Shown: positions 8,039-16,995, numbered from the stretch's first letter. The stretch: 61,438 bases of DNA from Blastomonas sp. CACIA14H2 (GCA_000503195.1 AYSC01000025.1:1-61438), one strand, 5' to 3'. Numbers and translations: made by a program. Notes: a model not told the origin generated them from the letters alone.

Positions 8039-9589
8039 CTATTCGTCAAACCCGCCTTCCATATAGTCCTCGCGGGCGAGATCGCTGAACTTGGTATATT
8101 CGCTCTCAAAGCGCAGCTGGACATTGCCGGTCGAACCATGACGCTGCTTGGCGACGACGACGGTCGCCTTGCCCTGCACCTTGAGGTGGCGCTCCTCCCA
8201 GACGCGGTATTTCTCGACCTCTTCGGGGGTGCTGTTGTCGTCGGGCACGGTCGGCTGGAGCGCCTGATTGTAATATTCGTCGCGATAGATGAAGAGCACG
8301 ATATCGGCGTCCTGCTCGATCGAGCCGGATTCACGAAGGTCCGACAGCTGCGGTCGCTTGTCTTCGCGGCTCTCGACCGCACGGCTGAGCTGCGACAGCG
8401 CCATCACCGGCACCTGCAGCTCCTTGGCGAGCGTCTTCAAGCCGCGGCTGATCTCCGAAATCTCGTTGACGCGGCCCTCGTTGCGCCCCGTACCCTGGAG
8501 CAGCTGGAGATAGTCGACCACGATGAAGCCGATATCGTGCTTGCGCTTGAGGCGGCGCGCGCGGGCGCGCAGCGCGGCGATGGTCAGGCCCGGCGTGTCG
8601 TCGATGAACAGCGGCAGGTCCTCGAGCTCCTGCGAGGCGGCGACCAGCCGCTGGAACTCGTTGCGCGCGATCTGCCCCATGCGCAGCTTTTCCGAGCTGA
8701 TCCGCGACTGTTCGGCCAGGATACGCGTGGCGAGCTGGTCGGCCGACATTTCGAGGCTGAAGAACGCGGTCTTCGCGCCGACATTCTTGTCGTCCGCCAC
8801 GCCGGCCGCCTTGTCGAGCCGCCAGCGCGCGGCGGCGTTGAACGCGATATTGGTGGCGAGCGAGGTCTTGCCCATGCCGGGGCGTCCGGCGAGGATGAGC
8901 AGGTCCGACGGGTGCAGACCGCCGATCTTGGCGTTGAGATCGGTCAGGCCAGTGGTGACGCCCGAGACATGGCCGCCGCTGTTCAGCGCTTTCTCGACCA
9001 TCGACAGTGCGGTGCGCGTCGCGACGTTGAACTGCACGGCGCCGCTGGTATCGCCCTCGCCCTGCGCGACATTGTAGAGCGCGGCTTCGGCGAGCTCGAT
9101 CTGGCCGAGCGGATCGACCGCCTCGCTGGTGTCCATCGCCTTTTCGACCAGCGAGCGCCCGACCTGGATCAGCTCGCGCAGCAGCGCGAGATTGTAGATC
9201 TGCTCGGCAAAGTCGCGCGCGCCGATCAGCCCGCCGGCATCGCCGGTCAGCCGCGCGAGATAGCGCATGCCGCCCAGTTCGCCGAGGCCCGGATCATTCT
9301 CGAAGAACGGCTTGAGCGTCACGGGCGTGACGGTGACGTTCTTGTCGATCAGCTTCATGATCTGCGTGTAGAGCCGCTGGTGGACGCTCTCGAAGAAATG
9401 CTCCGCCTTCAGCCGCGCGCCGACCTCTTCCGCAATGCGGTTGTCGATCAGCAGCGCGCCGAGGAATGCGGCCTCGGCCTCGATATTGCGCGGCAGCCGC
9501 GCTTCGGCGGTCTCGCGCGCACTCGGCGCGGCAATCTGGGGCGGCAGCGCCGGCGGCGGTGCGGCTTGGAGCAGGATGTCTTCGGGCAT
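8039..9589 (-). CDS. dnaB: Replicative DNA helicase
   Basis: A 516-residue hexameric 5'-3' replication helicase. The N-terminal domain (about 32-130) has RLPRNIEAEAAFLGALL. The RecA-like domain has Walker A (AGRPGMGKTSLA, about 234-245), the VDYLQLL Walker B strand, LSQLSRAVE and LRESGSIEQDAD. No intein or insertion is seen. The frame is open upstream to 9838, but the conserved protein starts at the ATG at 9589. It is divergent from the UPF0262 gene. Confidence 0.96.
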   Translation of the reverse strand: MPEDILLQAAPPPALPPQIAAPSARETAEARLPRNIEAEAAFLGALLIDNRIAEEVGARLKAEHFFESVHQRLYTQIMKLIDKNVTVTPVTLKPFFENDPGLGELGGMRYLARLTGDAGGLIGARDFAEQIYNLALLRELIQVGRSLVEKAMDTSEAVDPLGQIELAEAALYNVAQGEGDTSGAVQFNVATRTALSMVEKALNSGGHVSGVTTGLTDLNAKIGGLHPSDLLILAGRPGMGKTSLATNIAFNAAARWRLDKAAGVADDKNVGAKTAFFSLEMSADQLATRILAEQSRISSEKLRMGQIARNEFQRLVAASQELEDLPLFIDDTPGLTIAALRARARRLKRKHDIGFIVVDYLQLLQGTGRNEGRVNEISEISRGLKTLAKELQVPVMALSQLSRAVESREDKRPQLSDLRESGSIEQDADIVLFIYRDEYYNQALQPTVPDDNSTPEEVEKYRVWEERHLKVQGKATVVVAKQRHGSTGNVQLRFESEYTKFSDLAREDYMEGGFDE

Positions 9590-9644
9590 CCGACCATAAT
9601 CGCCGCAGCCGCTGTGGCGCGCAAGCCGCCTGTGCCAATAATCG

Positions 9645-9653
9645 TGTGGACAA
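9645..9653 (+). promoter_or_regulatory. DnaA-box-like 9-mer
   Basis: TGTGGACAA differs by one base from the DnaA-box form TGTGGATAA. It lies in the 136-base gap between dnaB and UPF0262, 56 bases upstream of the dnaB ATG. A single near-match can arise by chance in GC-rich DNA; no cluster of further boxes is present, so this is not an origin. Confidence 0.25.
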
Positions 9654-9725
9654 GGCCGGGGACAGCCGGCCGCCCGGGTTTTTCCGCTTGCCCCGATGCA
9701 CGGCATAGGGAAAGACGGAACGATC

Positions 9726-10208
9726 ATGTCCAACCCGCGCATCATCCATGTCGAGCTCGACGAGCAGACGATTCTGTGGCGCAATGCGGATATCGAGCAG
9801 GAACGGCGCATCGCCATTTTCGACCTGATCGAGGACAATTATTTCAAGCCGTTAAAGGCCTATCCCGACGGTTATGCCGGCCCCTTCCGGCTGCATCTGG
9901 CGGTGTTCGAAGGCCGGCTGGCGATCACCATCTCGCGCGAGGACGGCAGCCATCTGGAAACGCTGGTGCTGGCACTGGGCCGCTTCCGCCGCCCAATCCG
10001 CGAATATTTCGCGATCTGCGACAGCTATTACCAGGCGATCCGCAAGGCGACGGCGCAGGAGATCGAGACGATCGACATGGCGCGGCGCGGGGTCCACAAC
10101 GATGCGGCCGAGCTGCTGGTCGAGCGGTTGCAGGACAAGATCGAGATCGATTTTCCCACCGCGCGCCGCCTGTTCACGCTGATCTGCGTGCTGCATATCA
10201 AGGGCTGA
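9726..10208 (+). CDS. UPF0262 family protein
   Basis: A 160-residue member of UPF0262 (COG5328), an alphaproteobacterial family of unknown function. Recognisable stretches are the E-R-R-I-A-I-F-D-L-I-E-D-N-x-F core near residues 26-40, FRLHLAVFEGRLAI, and the C-terminal DFPTARRLFTLICVLHIKG end. No catalytic motif or signal peptide. The ATG at 9726 follows GAAAGACGGA. The next gene starts ten bases after the stop, so they may share a transcript. Confidence 0.85.
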   Translation: MSNPRIIHVELDEQTILWRNADIEQERRIAIFDLIEDNYFKPLKAYPDGYAGPFRLHLAVFEGRLAITISREDGSHLETLVLALGRFRRPIREYFAICDSYYQAIRKATAQEIETIDMARRGVHNDAAELLVERLQDKIEIDFPTARRLFTLICVLHIKG

Positions 10209-10218
10209 GCAGAGCGAC

Positions 10219-10911
10219 ATGCGCCCATCGACCCTGAAACGCTGGACCATCGGCCTTGTCCTGCTCGCGCTGCTGCTGGCGGTGCTCGGCGGGCTGATCT
10301 GGGGCGGAATCACCGGCTGGGCGCCCTCGCGCAAGGATTATCCGGTGCAGGGTCTCTATGTCAGCTCGGCCGATGGCGACCTGGCCTGGCCGACACTGGC
10401 GACCATGGGTGCGGACTTTGCCTATGTACGCGCCAGTGCAGGCGGGGCCCTGCGCGATCCGCGCTTTGCCGCGAACATCAAGGGCGCGCGGGCAGCGGGC
10501 ATGCGCTATGGCGCGGTGCACGAGTTCAGCCTGTGCGCGAACGAAGCCGCCCAGGCGCAGCAGTTCATCACCACCGTGCCGCGCGACCCCGACATGCTGC
10601 CGCCGGTGGTCAGCCTGGAGTTGGACGAAAAGTGCAAGACGCGGCCCGATCGCGCGATGCTGCTCGGCGAGCTCAACACCTTCCTCAACCAGATCGAGAA
10701 TCACAGTGGCAAGCCTGCACTGCTGCGGATCGGGCGCGATTTCGAGGATGCCTATCAGGTGAGCGAAGGGCTGGCGCGCACGGTCTGGCTGATCGGCGAT
10801 TTCGTGCCGCCCGATTATGCCGCCAAGCGCTGGGTCATGTGGCAGTCGAGCAGCTTCTACCGGATCAATGGCGCGCCCGATGGCGTGCGCTGGAATGTGG
10901 TGCGACCATGA
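10219..10911 (+). CDS. GH25-type lysozyme-like protein, altered active site
   Basis: A 230-residue protein with an N-terminal membrane segment or uncleaved signal (residues 9-30) and a glycoside hydrolase 25 (muramidase) fold. Fold markers are VSSADGDLAW, ADFAYVRAS, DPRFAANIKGARAAGMRYGAVHEF and the late WVMWQSSS. In active GH25 enzymes the first motif has an Asp (G-I/V-D-V-S); here it is Tyr47 (GLYVS). The LDxE motif is replaced by LELDE (133-137). It may be an inactive or changed enzyme facing the periplasm. It overlaps cdd by ATGA. Confidence 0.75.
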   Translation: MRPSTLKRWTIGLVLLALLLAVLGGLIWGGITGWAPSRKDYPVQGLYVSSADGDLAWPTLATMGADFAYVRASAGGALRDPRFAANIKGARAAGMRYGAVHEFSLCANEAAQAQQFITTVPRDPDMLPPVVSLELDEKCKTRPDRAMLLGELNTFLNQIENHSGKPALLRIGRDFEDAYQVSEGLARTVWLIGDFVPPDYAAKRWVMWQSSSFYRINGAPDGVRWNVVRP

Positions 10912-11354
10912 GTGACGATGCAAGCAGGGCCGAATTGCTGGAGGCGGCGCGGGCGGCGGCGCTGACGGCATATGCCCCCTATTCGGGCTTTCATGTCGGC
11001 GCGGCCTTCCGCTTTGCCGATGGCACGATCGTGACCGGCAGCAATTTCGAGAATGCGAGCTATGGCCTCGCCATCTGCGCCGAGACCAGCGCGGCCATCG
11101 CCGCCAATCTGCAGGGCCGCCGCACCGGGCTGGTCGAGGTCGCGATCATGGGCGGACCGCTGGCGCCCGATGGCCAGCTCGCCCCCGGTCCGCATCCCGT
11201 CACCCCCTGCGGTCGCTGCCGCCAGGTGATGAACGAGCTGGCGCAACTGGGCGGCACCGATCCGATCGTCTATTCGGGCCATGCCACCGGCGCGATCGAG
11301 CACCGGTTGTCGGTGCTCTTGCCAGCGGCGTTCGGCCCGGCCAATCTGGAATAG
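10908..11354 (+). CDS. cdd: Cytidine deaminase
   Basis: A 148-residue homotetrameric-type cytidine deaminase, which converts cytidine and deoxycytidine to uridine and deoxyuridine in pyrimidine salvage. It shows the zinc site C57-A-E59 (ICAETSA) and PCGRC (C101, C104), plus the AYAPYSGFHVGAA and NFENASYG substrate blocks. The ATG at 10908 overlaps the preceding stop (ATGA). The dCTP deaminase gene follows on the same strand after 80 bases holding a palindrome. Confidence 0.94.
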   Translation: MSDDASRAELLEAARAAALTAYAPYSGFHVGAAFRFADGTIVTGSNFENASYGLAICAETSAAIAANLQGRRTGLVEVAIMGGPLAPDGQLAPGPHPVTPCGRCRQVMNELAQLGGTDPIVYSGHATGAIEHRLSVLLPAAFGPANLE

Positions 11355-11367
11355 AACCACACCACCA

Positions 11368-11417
11368 CCGCTCAGCCAGCGTGGGCGCGGGGCCTTCGAC
11401 AGGCTCAGGCTGAGCGG
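11368..11417. repeat. Palindromic repeat with CTTCGACAGGCTCAGG core
   Basis: CCGCTCAGCC (11368-11377) and GGCTGAGCGG (11408-11417) are a perfect 10-bp inverted pair. The right side contains CCTTCGACAGGCTCAGGCTG, the core of a very common alphaproteobacterial intergenic repeat. It lies between cdd and dcd and ends 10 bases before the latter's ribosome-binding site. Confidence 0.6.
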
Positions 11418-11434
11418 GCCAGGAGAATAGCCGA

Positions 11435-11989
11435 ATGTCCATCCTTTCCGACAAATGGATCCGCACCCAGGCGCGGGAAAACGGCATGATCGAGCCGTTC
11501 GTGGAAGCGCAGCGGCGCGATGGCTGCATCTCTTACGGCCTGTCCTCCTATGGCTATGACGCGCGGGTGGCCGACGAGTTCAAGATCTTCACCAACGTCA
11601 ATTCCTCGGTGGTCGATCCCAAGGCGTTCGATCCCGACAGCTTTGTCGATCGCAAGACCGATGTCTGCATCATCCCGCCCAACTCGTTCGCGCTGGCACG
11701 CACGGTCGAATATTTCCGCGTGCCGCGCGACGTGCTGGTGATCTGCCTCGGCAAATCGACCTATGCGCGCTGCGGCATCATCGTGAATGTCACCCCGCTC
11801 GAGCCGGGCTGGGAAGGCCATGTCACGCTCGAATTCAGCAACACCACGCCGCTGCCCGCCAAGATCTACGCCAATGAGGGCGCGTGCCAGTTCCTGTTCC
11901 TCAAGGGCAACGAGCCGTGCGAGACGAGCTATGCCGACCGCGCGGGCAAATATATGGGCCAGCGCGGCGTGACATTGCCCCGGCTTTGA
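11435..11989 (+). CDS. dcd: dCTP deaminase
   Basis: A 184-residue dCTP deaminase, making dUTP for thymidylate synthesis. Conserved blocks are [12 protein letters not shown], the [13 protein letters not shown] strand, [10 protein letters not shown] with the catalytic Arg/Glu environment, [17 protein letters not shown] and the C-terminal [19 protein letters not shown] lies seven bases before the ATG. With cdd next to it, this is a small pyrimidine-nucleotide block. Confidence 0.95.
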   Translation: MSILSDKWIRTQARENGMIEPFVEAQRRDGCISYGLSSYGYDARVADEFKIFTNVNSSVVDPKAFDPDSFVDRKTDVCIIPPNSFALARTVEYFRVPRDVLVICLGKSTYARCGIIVNVTPLEPGWEGHVTLEFSNTTPLPAKIYANEGACQFLFLKGNEPCETSYADRAGKYMGQRGVTLPRL

Positions 11990-12031
11990 CCGATACCCCG
12001 CAATTATAACATCACATCAGGAGAGAGCCTC

Positions 12032-13216
12032 ATGTCCGCACGGGATTCGCGCGAGTTCGATGTCATCGTCTATGGTGCCAGCGGCTTTACCGGGCGTCTG
12101 GTCGCCGAATATCTGCAGAACAGCTACGGCCAGGGCGGCGATGCGCCCAAATGGGCGGTCGCGGCGCGCTCTGCCGACAAGATGGCCGCTGTGCTCGCCG
12201 AGATGGGCCTGCCCGCCGACACCCCGATCGTCGTTGCCAATGCCGACGAGCCCGAGACCATCGACGCCATGGCGAAGCGGACCAAGGTCGTGCTGACCAC
12301 GGTCGGCCCGTACCAGCTCTATGGCGAGCCGCTGGTCGCCGCCTGCGCGGCCCATGGCACCGATTATGTTGACCTGTGCGGCGAACCGGCCTGGATGCGC
12401 CAGATGATCGACAAGTACGATGCGGCCGCGAAGGAAAGCGGCGCGCGCATCGTGTTCTCGACCGGGTTCGATTCGATCCCGTTCGATCTGGGCGTGCTGA
12501 TGCTGCAGAAGGAATGCGTCGCCCGCTTCGGCAAGCCCGCGCCGCGCATCAAGGGCCGCGTGCGGGCGATGCAGGGCACCTTCTCGGGCGGCACCGCCGC
12601 CTCGCTCAAGGCGACCATGGCCGCGGTCGGGCGCAATCCCGAACTGCTCGGCTATCTCACCAACCCGTTCAGCCTCGCGGGCGGCTTCGAAGGCCCGGCC
12701 CAGCCCAAGGGCAACAAGCCCGAGCATGACGAGAAGCTCGGCAGCTGGGCCGCGCCGTTCATCATGGCGCCGATCAACACCAAGAACGTCCACCGCACCA
12801 ACGCGCTGCTAGGCCATCCGTACGGCCAGGATTTCGTCTATGACGAGATGATGCTGACCGGCCCCGGCGAGAAGGGCGAGGCGATCGCGAAGCATGTCGC
12901 CAGCACCGACATGATGGGCGGTGAAGGCGGCCCCAAGCCCGGCGAAGGCCCCAGCAAGGAAGAGCGCGAGAACGGCTTTTACGACATCTTGTTCGTCGCC
13001 GAGATGCCCGATGGCCAGGTGCAGCTCTATGGCGTCAAGGGCGACAAGGACCCCGGCTATGGCTCGACATCCAAGATGATCGCCGAAAGCGCGCTCGGCC
13101 TGATCGAGGACGTGCCGGAAGGTCCTGGCGGCATCACCACCCCCGGCGCGGTGCTGGGCGAGCATCTGGTCAAGCGGCTGGTCGCAAAGGCTGGGCTGAG
13201 CTTCGCGGCGGAGTGA
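12032..13216 (+). CDS. Saccharopine-dehydrogenase-like NAD(P)-binding protein
   Basis: A 394-residue protein with the NADP-binding domain of the saccharopine dehydrogenase / trans-acting enoyl reductase group: FDVIVYGASGFTGRLVAEYL at the N terminus, VVLTTVGPYQLYGEPLVAACA, and YVDLCGEPAWMRQMIDKY. The central STGFDSIPFDLGV block is also typical of this family. Such proteins reduce lipids or polyketides in some bacteria; the substrate here is unknown. AGGAGAG precedes the ATG. Confidence 0.85.
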   Translation: MSARDSREFDVIVYGASGFTGRLVAEYLQNSYGQGGDAPKWAVAARSADKMAAVLAEMGLPADTPIVVANADEPETIDAMAKRTKVVLTTVGPYQLYGEPLVAACAAHGTDYVDLCGEPAWMRQMIDKYDAAAKESGARIVFSTGFDSIPFDLGVLMLQKECVARFGKPAPRIKGRVRAMQGTFSGGTAASLKATMAAVGRNPELLGYLTNPFSLAGGFEGPAQPKGNKPEHDEKLGSWAAPFIMAPINTKNVHRTNALLGHPYGQDFVYDEMMLTGPGEKGEAIAKHVASTDMMGGEGGPKPGEGPSKEERENGFYDILFVAEMPDGQVQLYGVKGDKDPGYGSTSKMIAESALGLIEDVPEGPGGITTPGAVLGEHLVKRLVAKAGLSFAAE

Positions 13217-13305
13217 CCCTGCTGCCCCCGCGGTCCCGCCAGCGGAGCGATGTTGCGCGGTTGCGACACACCAAGGGGATTGCTGCGCTTGCGAACACGC
13301 GCCCA

Positions 13306-13335
13306 TTGCACTTTGTGCGAATTGGCGCATATAGC
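13306..13335 (+). promoter_or_regulatory. Likely sigma-70-type promoter
   Basis: TTGCAC (13306-13311) and TATAGC (13330-13335) are separated by 18 bases and lie 51 bases before the phosphatase ATG. The match to the -35/-10 pattern is moderate. The surrounding 169-base gap otherwise shows nothing beyond a GGAAG-type ribosome-binding site. Confidence 0.4.
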
Positions 13336-13385
13336 AGCCGCACGGGGCAACGCACGATCACGACAAGAGAAGAAGCGGAAGCATC

Positions 13386-14159
13386 ATGCTGAAGGCCTTG
13401 CTGCGCAGAAAGCCCAAACCGGCAGCGCCCATCGATACCGCCACCCTGCCCGATGGCCAGCGCGTCTATGCGATCGGTGATATTCATGGTCGGCGCGACC
13501 TGCTCGACCAGCTGCTCGACAAGATCGTGATGGATGACCGCATGCGCGGGCCAGCCGATACGCATATCGTGTTCCTCGGCGACCTGATGGATCGCGGCCC
13601 GGACAGCGCAGGGGTGATCGATCGCGCGATCGAACTGTCCGAAACGCTGGGCGACAACGTCCATTTCCTGATGGGCAATCACGAGGAGGTCTATCTTTCC
13701 GCCGCCGATGGCGACGAGAAGCTGGTGCGCTTCTTCTGCAAGATCGGCGGGCGCGAGACGATCCTGAGCTATGACATCAGCCCGCAGGAATATAACGAGC
13801 TGAGCATGGAAGAGCTGACCGAGCGGCTCACCACGCTGCTGCCCAGGCGGCACCTCGATTTCGTGCGCGGATTCAGGGACCGGATCGTGATGGGCGACTA
13901 TGCCTTTGTCCATGCCGGCATCCGTCCCGGCAAGTCGATCGAGGAGCAGCGCCCGAAGGATCTGCGCTGGATCCGCGAGGATTTCATCATGGATGACACC
14001 CCGCACGATAAGCTGATCGTGCACGGCCACACCATCACCGACGATGTCGAGGAATGCTCCAACCGCATCGGCATCGATACCGGGGCCTATATGAGCGGCA
14101 CGCTGACCGCTTTGTGCCTCGAAGGCCGCGAGCGCTGGTATCTCAAGACCGGCGGCTGA
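13386..14159 (+). CDS. Metallophosphoesterase, Ser/Thr protein phosphatase type
   Basis: A 257-residue PPP-type phosphatase. The metal-binding series is complete: GDIHG (31-35), GDLMDRG (65-71), GNHE (97-100), and the later VHAG and HGHT histidines. Size and sequence fit the bacterial PrpE/ApaH-like single-domain enzymes, which act on phosphoproteins or dinucleoside polyphosphates. No signal peptide, so it is cytoplasmic. It stands alone with its own likely promoter. Confidence 0.9.
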   Translation: MLKALLRRKPKPAAPIDTATLPDGQRVYAIGDIHGRRDLLDQLLDKIVMDDRMRGPADTHIVFLGDLMDRGPDSAGVIDRAIELSETLGDNVHFLMGNHEEVYLSAADGDEKLVRFFCKIGGRETILSYDISPQEYNELSMEELTERLTTLLPRRHLDFVRGFRDRIVMGDYAFVHAGIRPGKSIEEQRPKDLRWIREDFIMDDTPHDKLIVHGHTITDDVEECSNRIGIDTGAYMSGTLTALCLEGRERWYLKTGG

Positions 14160-14209
14160 CGCGCACCCAAAGCCTTGCACTGGCAGGGGAATTGCGCCAG
14201 CTTCAGCGC

Positions 14210-15547
14210 ATGCTCAAAATCGCAACCCTGGTCGCCGCGCTTTCCCTTTCCGTCACCCCCGCGCTTGCCGCGCCCGAGGCCGATGCCGCGCGGCTGCGCG
14301 CGGATGTCGAGAAGCTGGTGAGCTTCGGCACGCGCCACACCCTGTCCTCGCCCGACCATCCCACACGCGGCATCGGCGCGGCCCGGCGCTGGGCCGCGGC
14401 GGAATTCGCGAAGATCGGCAAGGCGTGCGGCGGCTGCATCACGGTCGAGCAGATCGACCGGCGCTTTACCGGTCCGCGCGCGCCCAATGGCGTGAATGTC
14501 GTCAACGTGCTGGGGGTGCAGGCGGGCACGGGCAATCCCGATGACGTGATCATCATCTCCGCGCATATCGACAGTCGCGTCTCCGATGTCGCCGATTTCA
14601 CCAGCGACGCGCCGGGCGCCAACGACGACGGCTCGGGCGTCGCGCTGGTGCTCGAGGCCGCGCGAACCCTGAGCAAGGAAAGGTTCGCGCCGACGATCAT
14701 CTATGCGGTGCTCTCGGGCGAGGAACAGGGGCTGTGGGGCGGACGGCTGATCGCCGAAACGGCACGCGCACGGGGCTGGCAGGTGCGCGCATTGCTCAAC
14801 AACGATATCGTCGGCAATACCGAGGGCCAGGACGGTCGGCGCGTGACCGACCGGGTGCGCGTGTTCAGCGAGGGCATCCGCGCTTCGGAATCGCTGACCG
14901 AGGCGATGGCGCGGCGCGGCAGCGGGGCCGAGGATGACGGCCCCTCGCGCGCCATCATGCGCGCCGCGCAGCGCGTCGGCAAGGCGCGCAGCGATCTGGG
15001 GCTCGAGGTGTTCGGCGTGCGTCGGCCGGACCGCTTCTCGCGCGGCGGCGACCATCTGCCTGCGCTCGAACTGGGCTATCCCGCGATCCGCTTCACCGTG
15101 GGGGTCGAGAATTACGACCACCAGCATCAGGACGTGCGCGAGGAAGACGGCCGCAAGTTCGGCGACACCGTCGACGAGATGGATTTCGCCTATCTCGCCC
15201 GCGTCACGGCGCTCAACATCGCGGTTATCCGCGAACTCGCCAGTGCGCCGCCAGCGCCTGCCAGCGCGGTGCTGGGCGGGGCGCTGAGCAGCGACACCCA
15301 GGTCAGCTGGCCCGAGGTGCCGGGCGCGGCGCGCTACAAGGTCTATTGGCGCAGGGCCGATGCGCGCGACTGGGAACAGTCGCAGGAAACCACCGACACC
15401 AAGCTGACGCTGCCCGGCATAATCGTCGACGATCATTTCGCCGGCGTGGCCGCAATTGCCGAAAATGGTGCCGAAAGCGCGGTGACCTTTGCGGGGCTAC
15501 CCCCCGCCAATAAGAATGCTATGTCCAAGACACAGCTTTCTGGTTAG
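14210..15547 (+). CDS. Secreted M28 zinc aminopeptidase with FN3-like tail
   Basis: A 445-residue exported peptidase. A signal peptide ends near ALA-AP (residue 20). The co-catalytic zinc set is seen: H119-x-D121 (AHIDS), D139/D140 (GANDDGSG), E171-E172 (LSGEEQGLWGG), D199 (NNDIVGN) and a late His in NYDHQHQ. Residues from about 365 (TQVSWPEVPGAARYKVYW) look like a fibronectin type III domain, which often anchors such enzymes to substrates. The Fnr regulator starts nine bases after the stop. Start chosen for the signal peptide; no strong ribosome-binding site is seen. Confidence 0.88.
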   Translation: MLKIATLVAALSLSVTPALAAPEADAARLRADVEKLVSFGTRHTLSSPDHPTRGIGAARRWAAAEFAKIGKACGGCITVEQIDRRFTGPRAPNGVNVVNVLGVQAGTGNPDDVIIISAHIDSRVSDVADFTSDAPGANDDGSGVALVLEAARTLSKERFAPTIIYAVLSGEEQGLWGGRLIAETARARGWQVRALLNNDIVGNTEGQDGRRVTDRVRVFSEGIRASESLTEAMARRGSGAEDDGPSRAIMRAAQRVGKARSDLGLEVFGVRRPDRFSRGGDHLPALELGYPAIRFTVGVENYDHQHQDVREEDGRKFGDTVDEMDFAYLARVTALNIAVIRELASAPPAPASAVLGGALSSDTQVSWPEVPGAARYKVYWRRADARDWEQSQETTDTKLTLPGIIVDDHFAGVAAIAENGAESAVTFAGLPPANKNAMSKTQLSG

Positions 15548-15556
15548 GGACGAGCC

Positions 15557-16249
15557 ATGAACGACTGTTCTTCCTGCATCGTGCGCAATCGCGCGATCTG
15601 TTCAAGCCTGACACCCGACGAGCTGTCGCTCCTGGGCAAGATGGGGCGCCGCCAGAAGGTCAAGGCCGGGCACACGCTGCTCTGGGAAGGCGATGACGCG
15701 CCCGTGGTCGCCAATGTTCTCGAAGGCGTGCTCAAGCTGGTCGTCGCCGCCTCGGACGGGCGCGAGCAGATTGTCGGGATCGTGTTTCCGTCCGATTTCA
15801 TCGGCCGCCCGTTCGGCAAGGAAAGCCCGTATAGCGTCACCGCGATGACCGATGCCGAAGTGTGCATCTTCAACCGCAACGCCTTCGACGATTTCGCCAG
15901 CGAGCATCCCGACCTGCAGCAGAAGCTGCTCCGCCGCACGCTCGACGAACTCGACCGCGCGCGCCACTGGATGATGCTGCTCGGCCGCAAGTCGGCGACC
16001 GAAAAGGTCGCCTCGTTCCTGCTCGAAATGTCCGATCGCCTGTCGGGCCAGGGCTGCAACGCCGATGGATCGCTCAATGGATTCGAGCTTCCCTTCGGGC
16101 GTCAGCAGATTGCCGACATTCTGGGCCTGACCATCGAGACCACCAGCCGCCAGCTCACCCGGATGAAGAGCGACGGGCTGCTCGCCCTGCCATCGCGACG
16201 CGAGATCGTGATCCGAAACCGCGCCGCGATGGAAGAGATGGCGGGCTGA
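15557..16249 (+). CDS. Crp/Fnr-family oxygen-sensing regulator (FnrN/FnrL type)
   Basis: A 230-residue transcription factor. The N terminus carries Cys4, Cys7 and Cys15 in C-x2-C-x7-C spacing and an internal Cys103, the four ligands expected for the oxygen-labile 4Fe-4S cluster of FnrN-type proteins. A cyclic-nucleotide-fold sensor domain follows, then a helix-turn-helix (about 181-208, FGRQQIADILGLTIETTSRQL) with the E-x2-S-R recognition pattern of FNR. Under low oxygen it should bind TTGAT-N4-ATCAA-type sites; such sites lie before ccoN and hemN. It ends 18 bases from the convergent ompW. Confidence 0.9.
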   Translation: MNDCSSCIVRNRAICSSLTPDELSLLGKMGRRQKVKAGHTLLWEGDDAPVVANVLEGVLKLVVAASDGREQIVGIVFPSDFIGRPFGKESPYSVTAMTDAEVCIFNRNAFDDFASEHPDLQQKLLRRTLDELDRARHWMMLLGRKSATEKVASFLLEMSDRLSGQGCNADGSLNGFELPFGRQQIADILGLTIETTSRQLTRMKSDGLLALPSRREIVIRNRAAMEEMAG

Positions 16250-16267
16250 TCCACCCGCCCCCCCGCG

Positions 16268-16939
16268 TCAGAAGCGGAAGCCGATTCCGGCGCTGATCAC
16301 CCAGGGATCGAGCTCGTGCCGGGTGCGCAGCACCTCGACGCCATTGGCGCGCCAGCTGGCCAGCGGCCGCAGGAAATAGCGCTTCACGTCCGCCGAGACG
16401 AACAGCCCCTTGTCGTTGACCGGGATGTCGATGCCGGCCTGCAGCGCTGCGCCGACGGTATCGTTGATCTTCTGGCTGGTGGCGCCGAGCGCCCGGGTCG
16501 TCGCGCCCGGCTTTTCGTTGATGAAGATGAAATAGCTGGGGCCCGCGCCGATATAGGGACGGATGCCGCCCGGCTTGCCGAAATGATATTTCAGCGTGAC
16601 CGTGGCGGGAACGATCTTGGCGTTCGAGACCAGCCCGGCCCCGGCGAGCGCGCCGCGCCCGTCGACATCATGCTCGGTCACCCCGGCAATGGTTTCGACC
16701 GACAGCGAATCGGCGAGGAAATATTCGATCGCGACCGTCGGCACGAAATTGTCGTTCGCCTTGGTCTGGGTTCCGGCGGGCAGGCCGATGCGGTCGACCT
16801 TGACGTCCTTGATCTTGCCATCGGGCGCGACCAGCGTGCCCAGAACCTTGAAATGCACTTCGCCCGCCTGTGCCATCGCCTGGCCGGGAAGAGCCAGCGC
16901 AGCTGCCGTGAGAGCCAGCGGGATAATCTTGGTGTTCAT
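16268..16939 (-). CDS. ompW: OmpW-family outer membrane protein
   Basis: A 223-residue protein with a signal peptide (ALALPGQAMAQA) and the eight-strand beta-barrel pattern of OmpW: ATVTLKYHF, IRPYIGAGPSYF and a C-terminal strand ending in Phe (GIGFRF). OmpW forms a narrow hydrophobic channel in the outer membrane. The ATG at 16939 has AAGGAGGAG upstream, so the longer frame is rejected. It diverges from ccoN across a gap with an FNR box; ompW of enteric bacteria is also FNR-controlled, so joint control is plausible. Confidence 0.88.
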   Translation of the reverse strand: MNTKIIPLALTAAALALPGQAMAQAGEVHFKVLGTLVAPDGKIKDVKVDRIGLPAGTQTKANDNFVPTVAIEYFLADSLSVETIAGVTEHDVDGRGALAGAGLVSNAKIVPATVTLKYHFGKPGGIRPYIGAGPSYFIFINEKPGATTRALGATSQKINDTVGAALQAGIDIPVNDKGLFVSADVKRYFLRPLASWRANGVEVLRTRHELDPWVISAGIGFRF

Positions 16940-16995
16940 GTTGATCACTCCTCCTTGAGTGACCGCTTCCCTGCACCCGCACCCGGTTCGTCGCA

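Noticed and set aside
9590-9725. Replication origin at the dnaB upstream gap
   Set aside because: Only one near-match to a DnaA box and no AT-rich unwinding region.
8138-10237. Very long plus-strand open frame (about 699 codons) opposite dnaB
   Set aside because: It is antisense to dnaB and runs into UPF0262 in another frame; composition is Arg/Asp/Gly-rich as expected for the complement of GC-rich coding DNA, with no domain.
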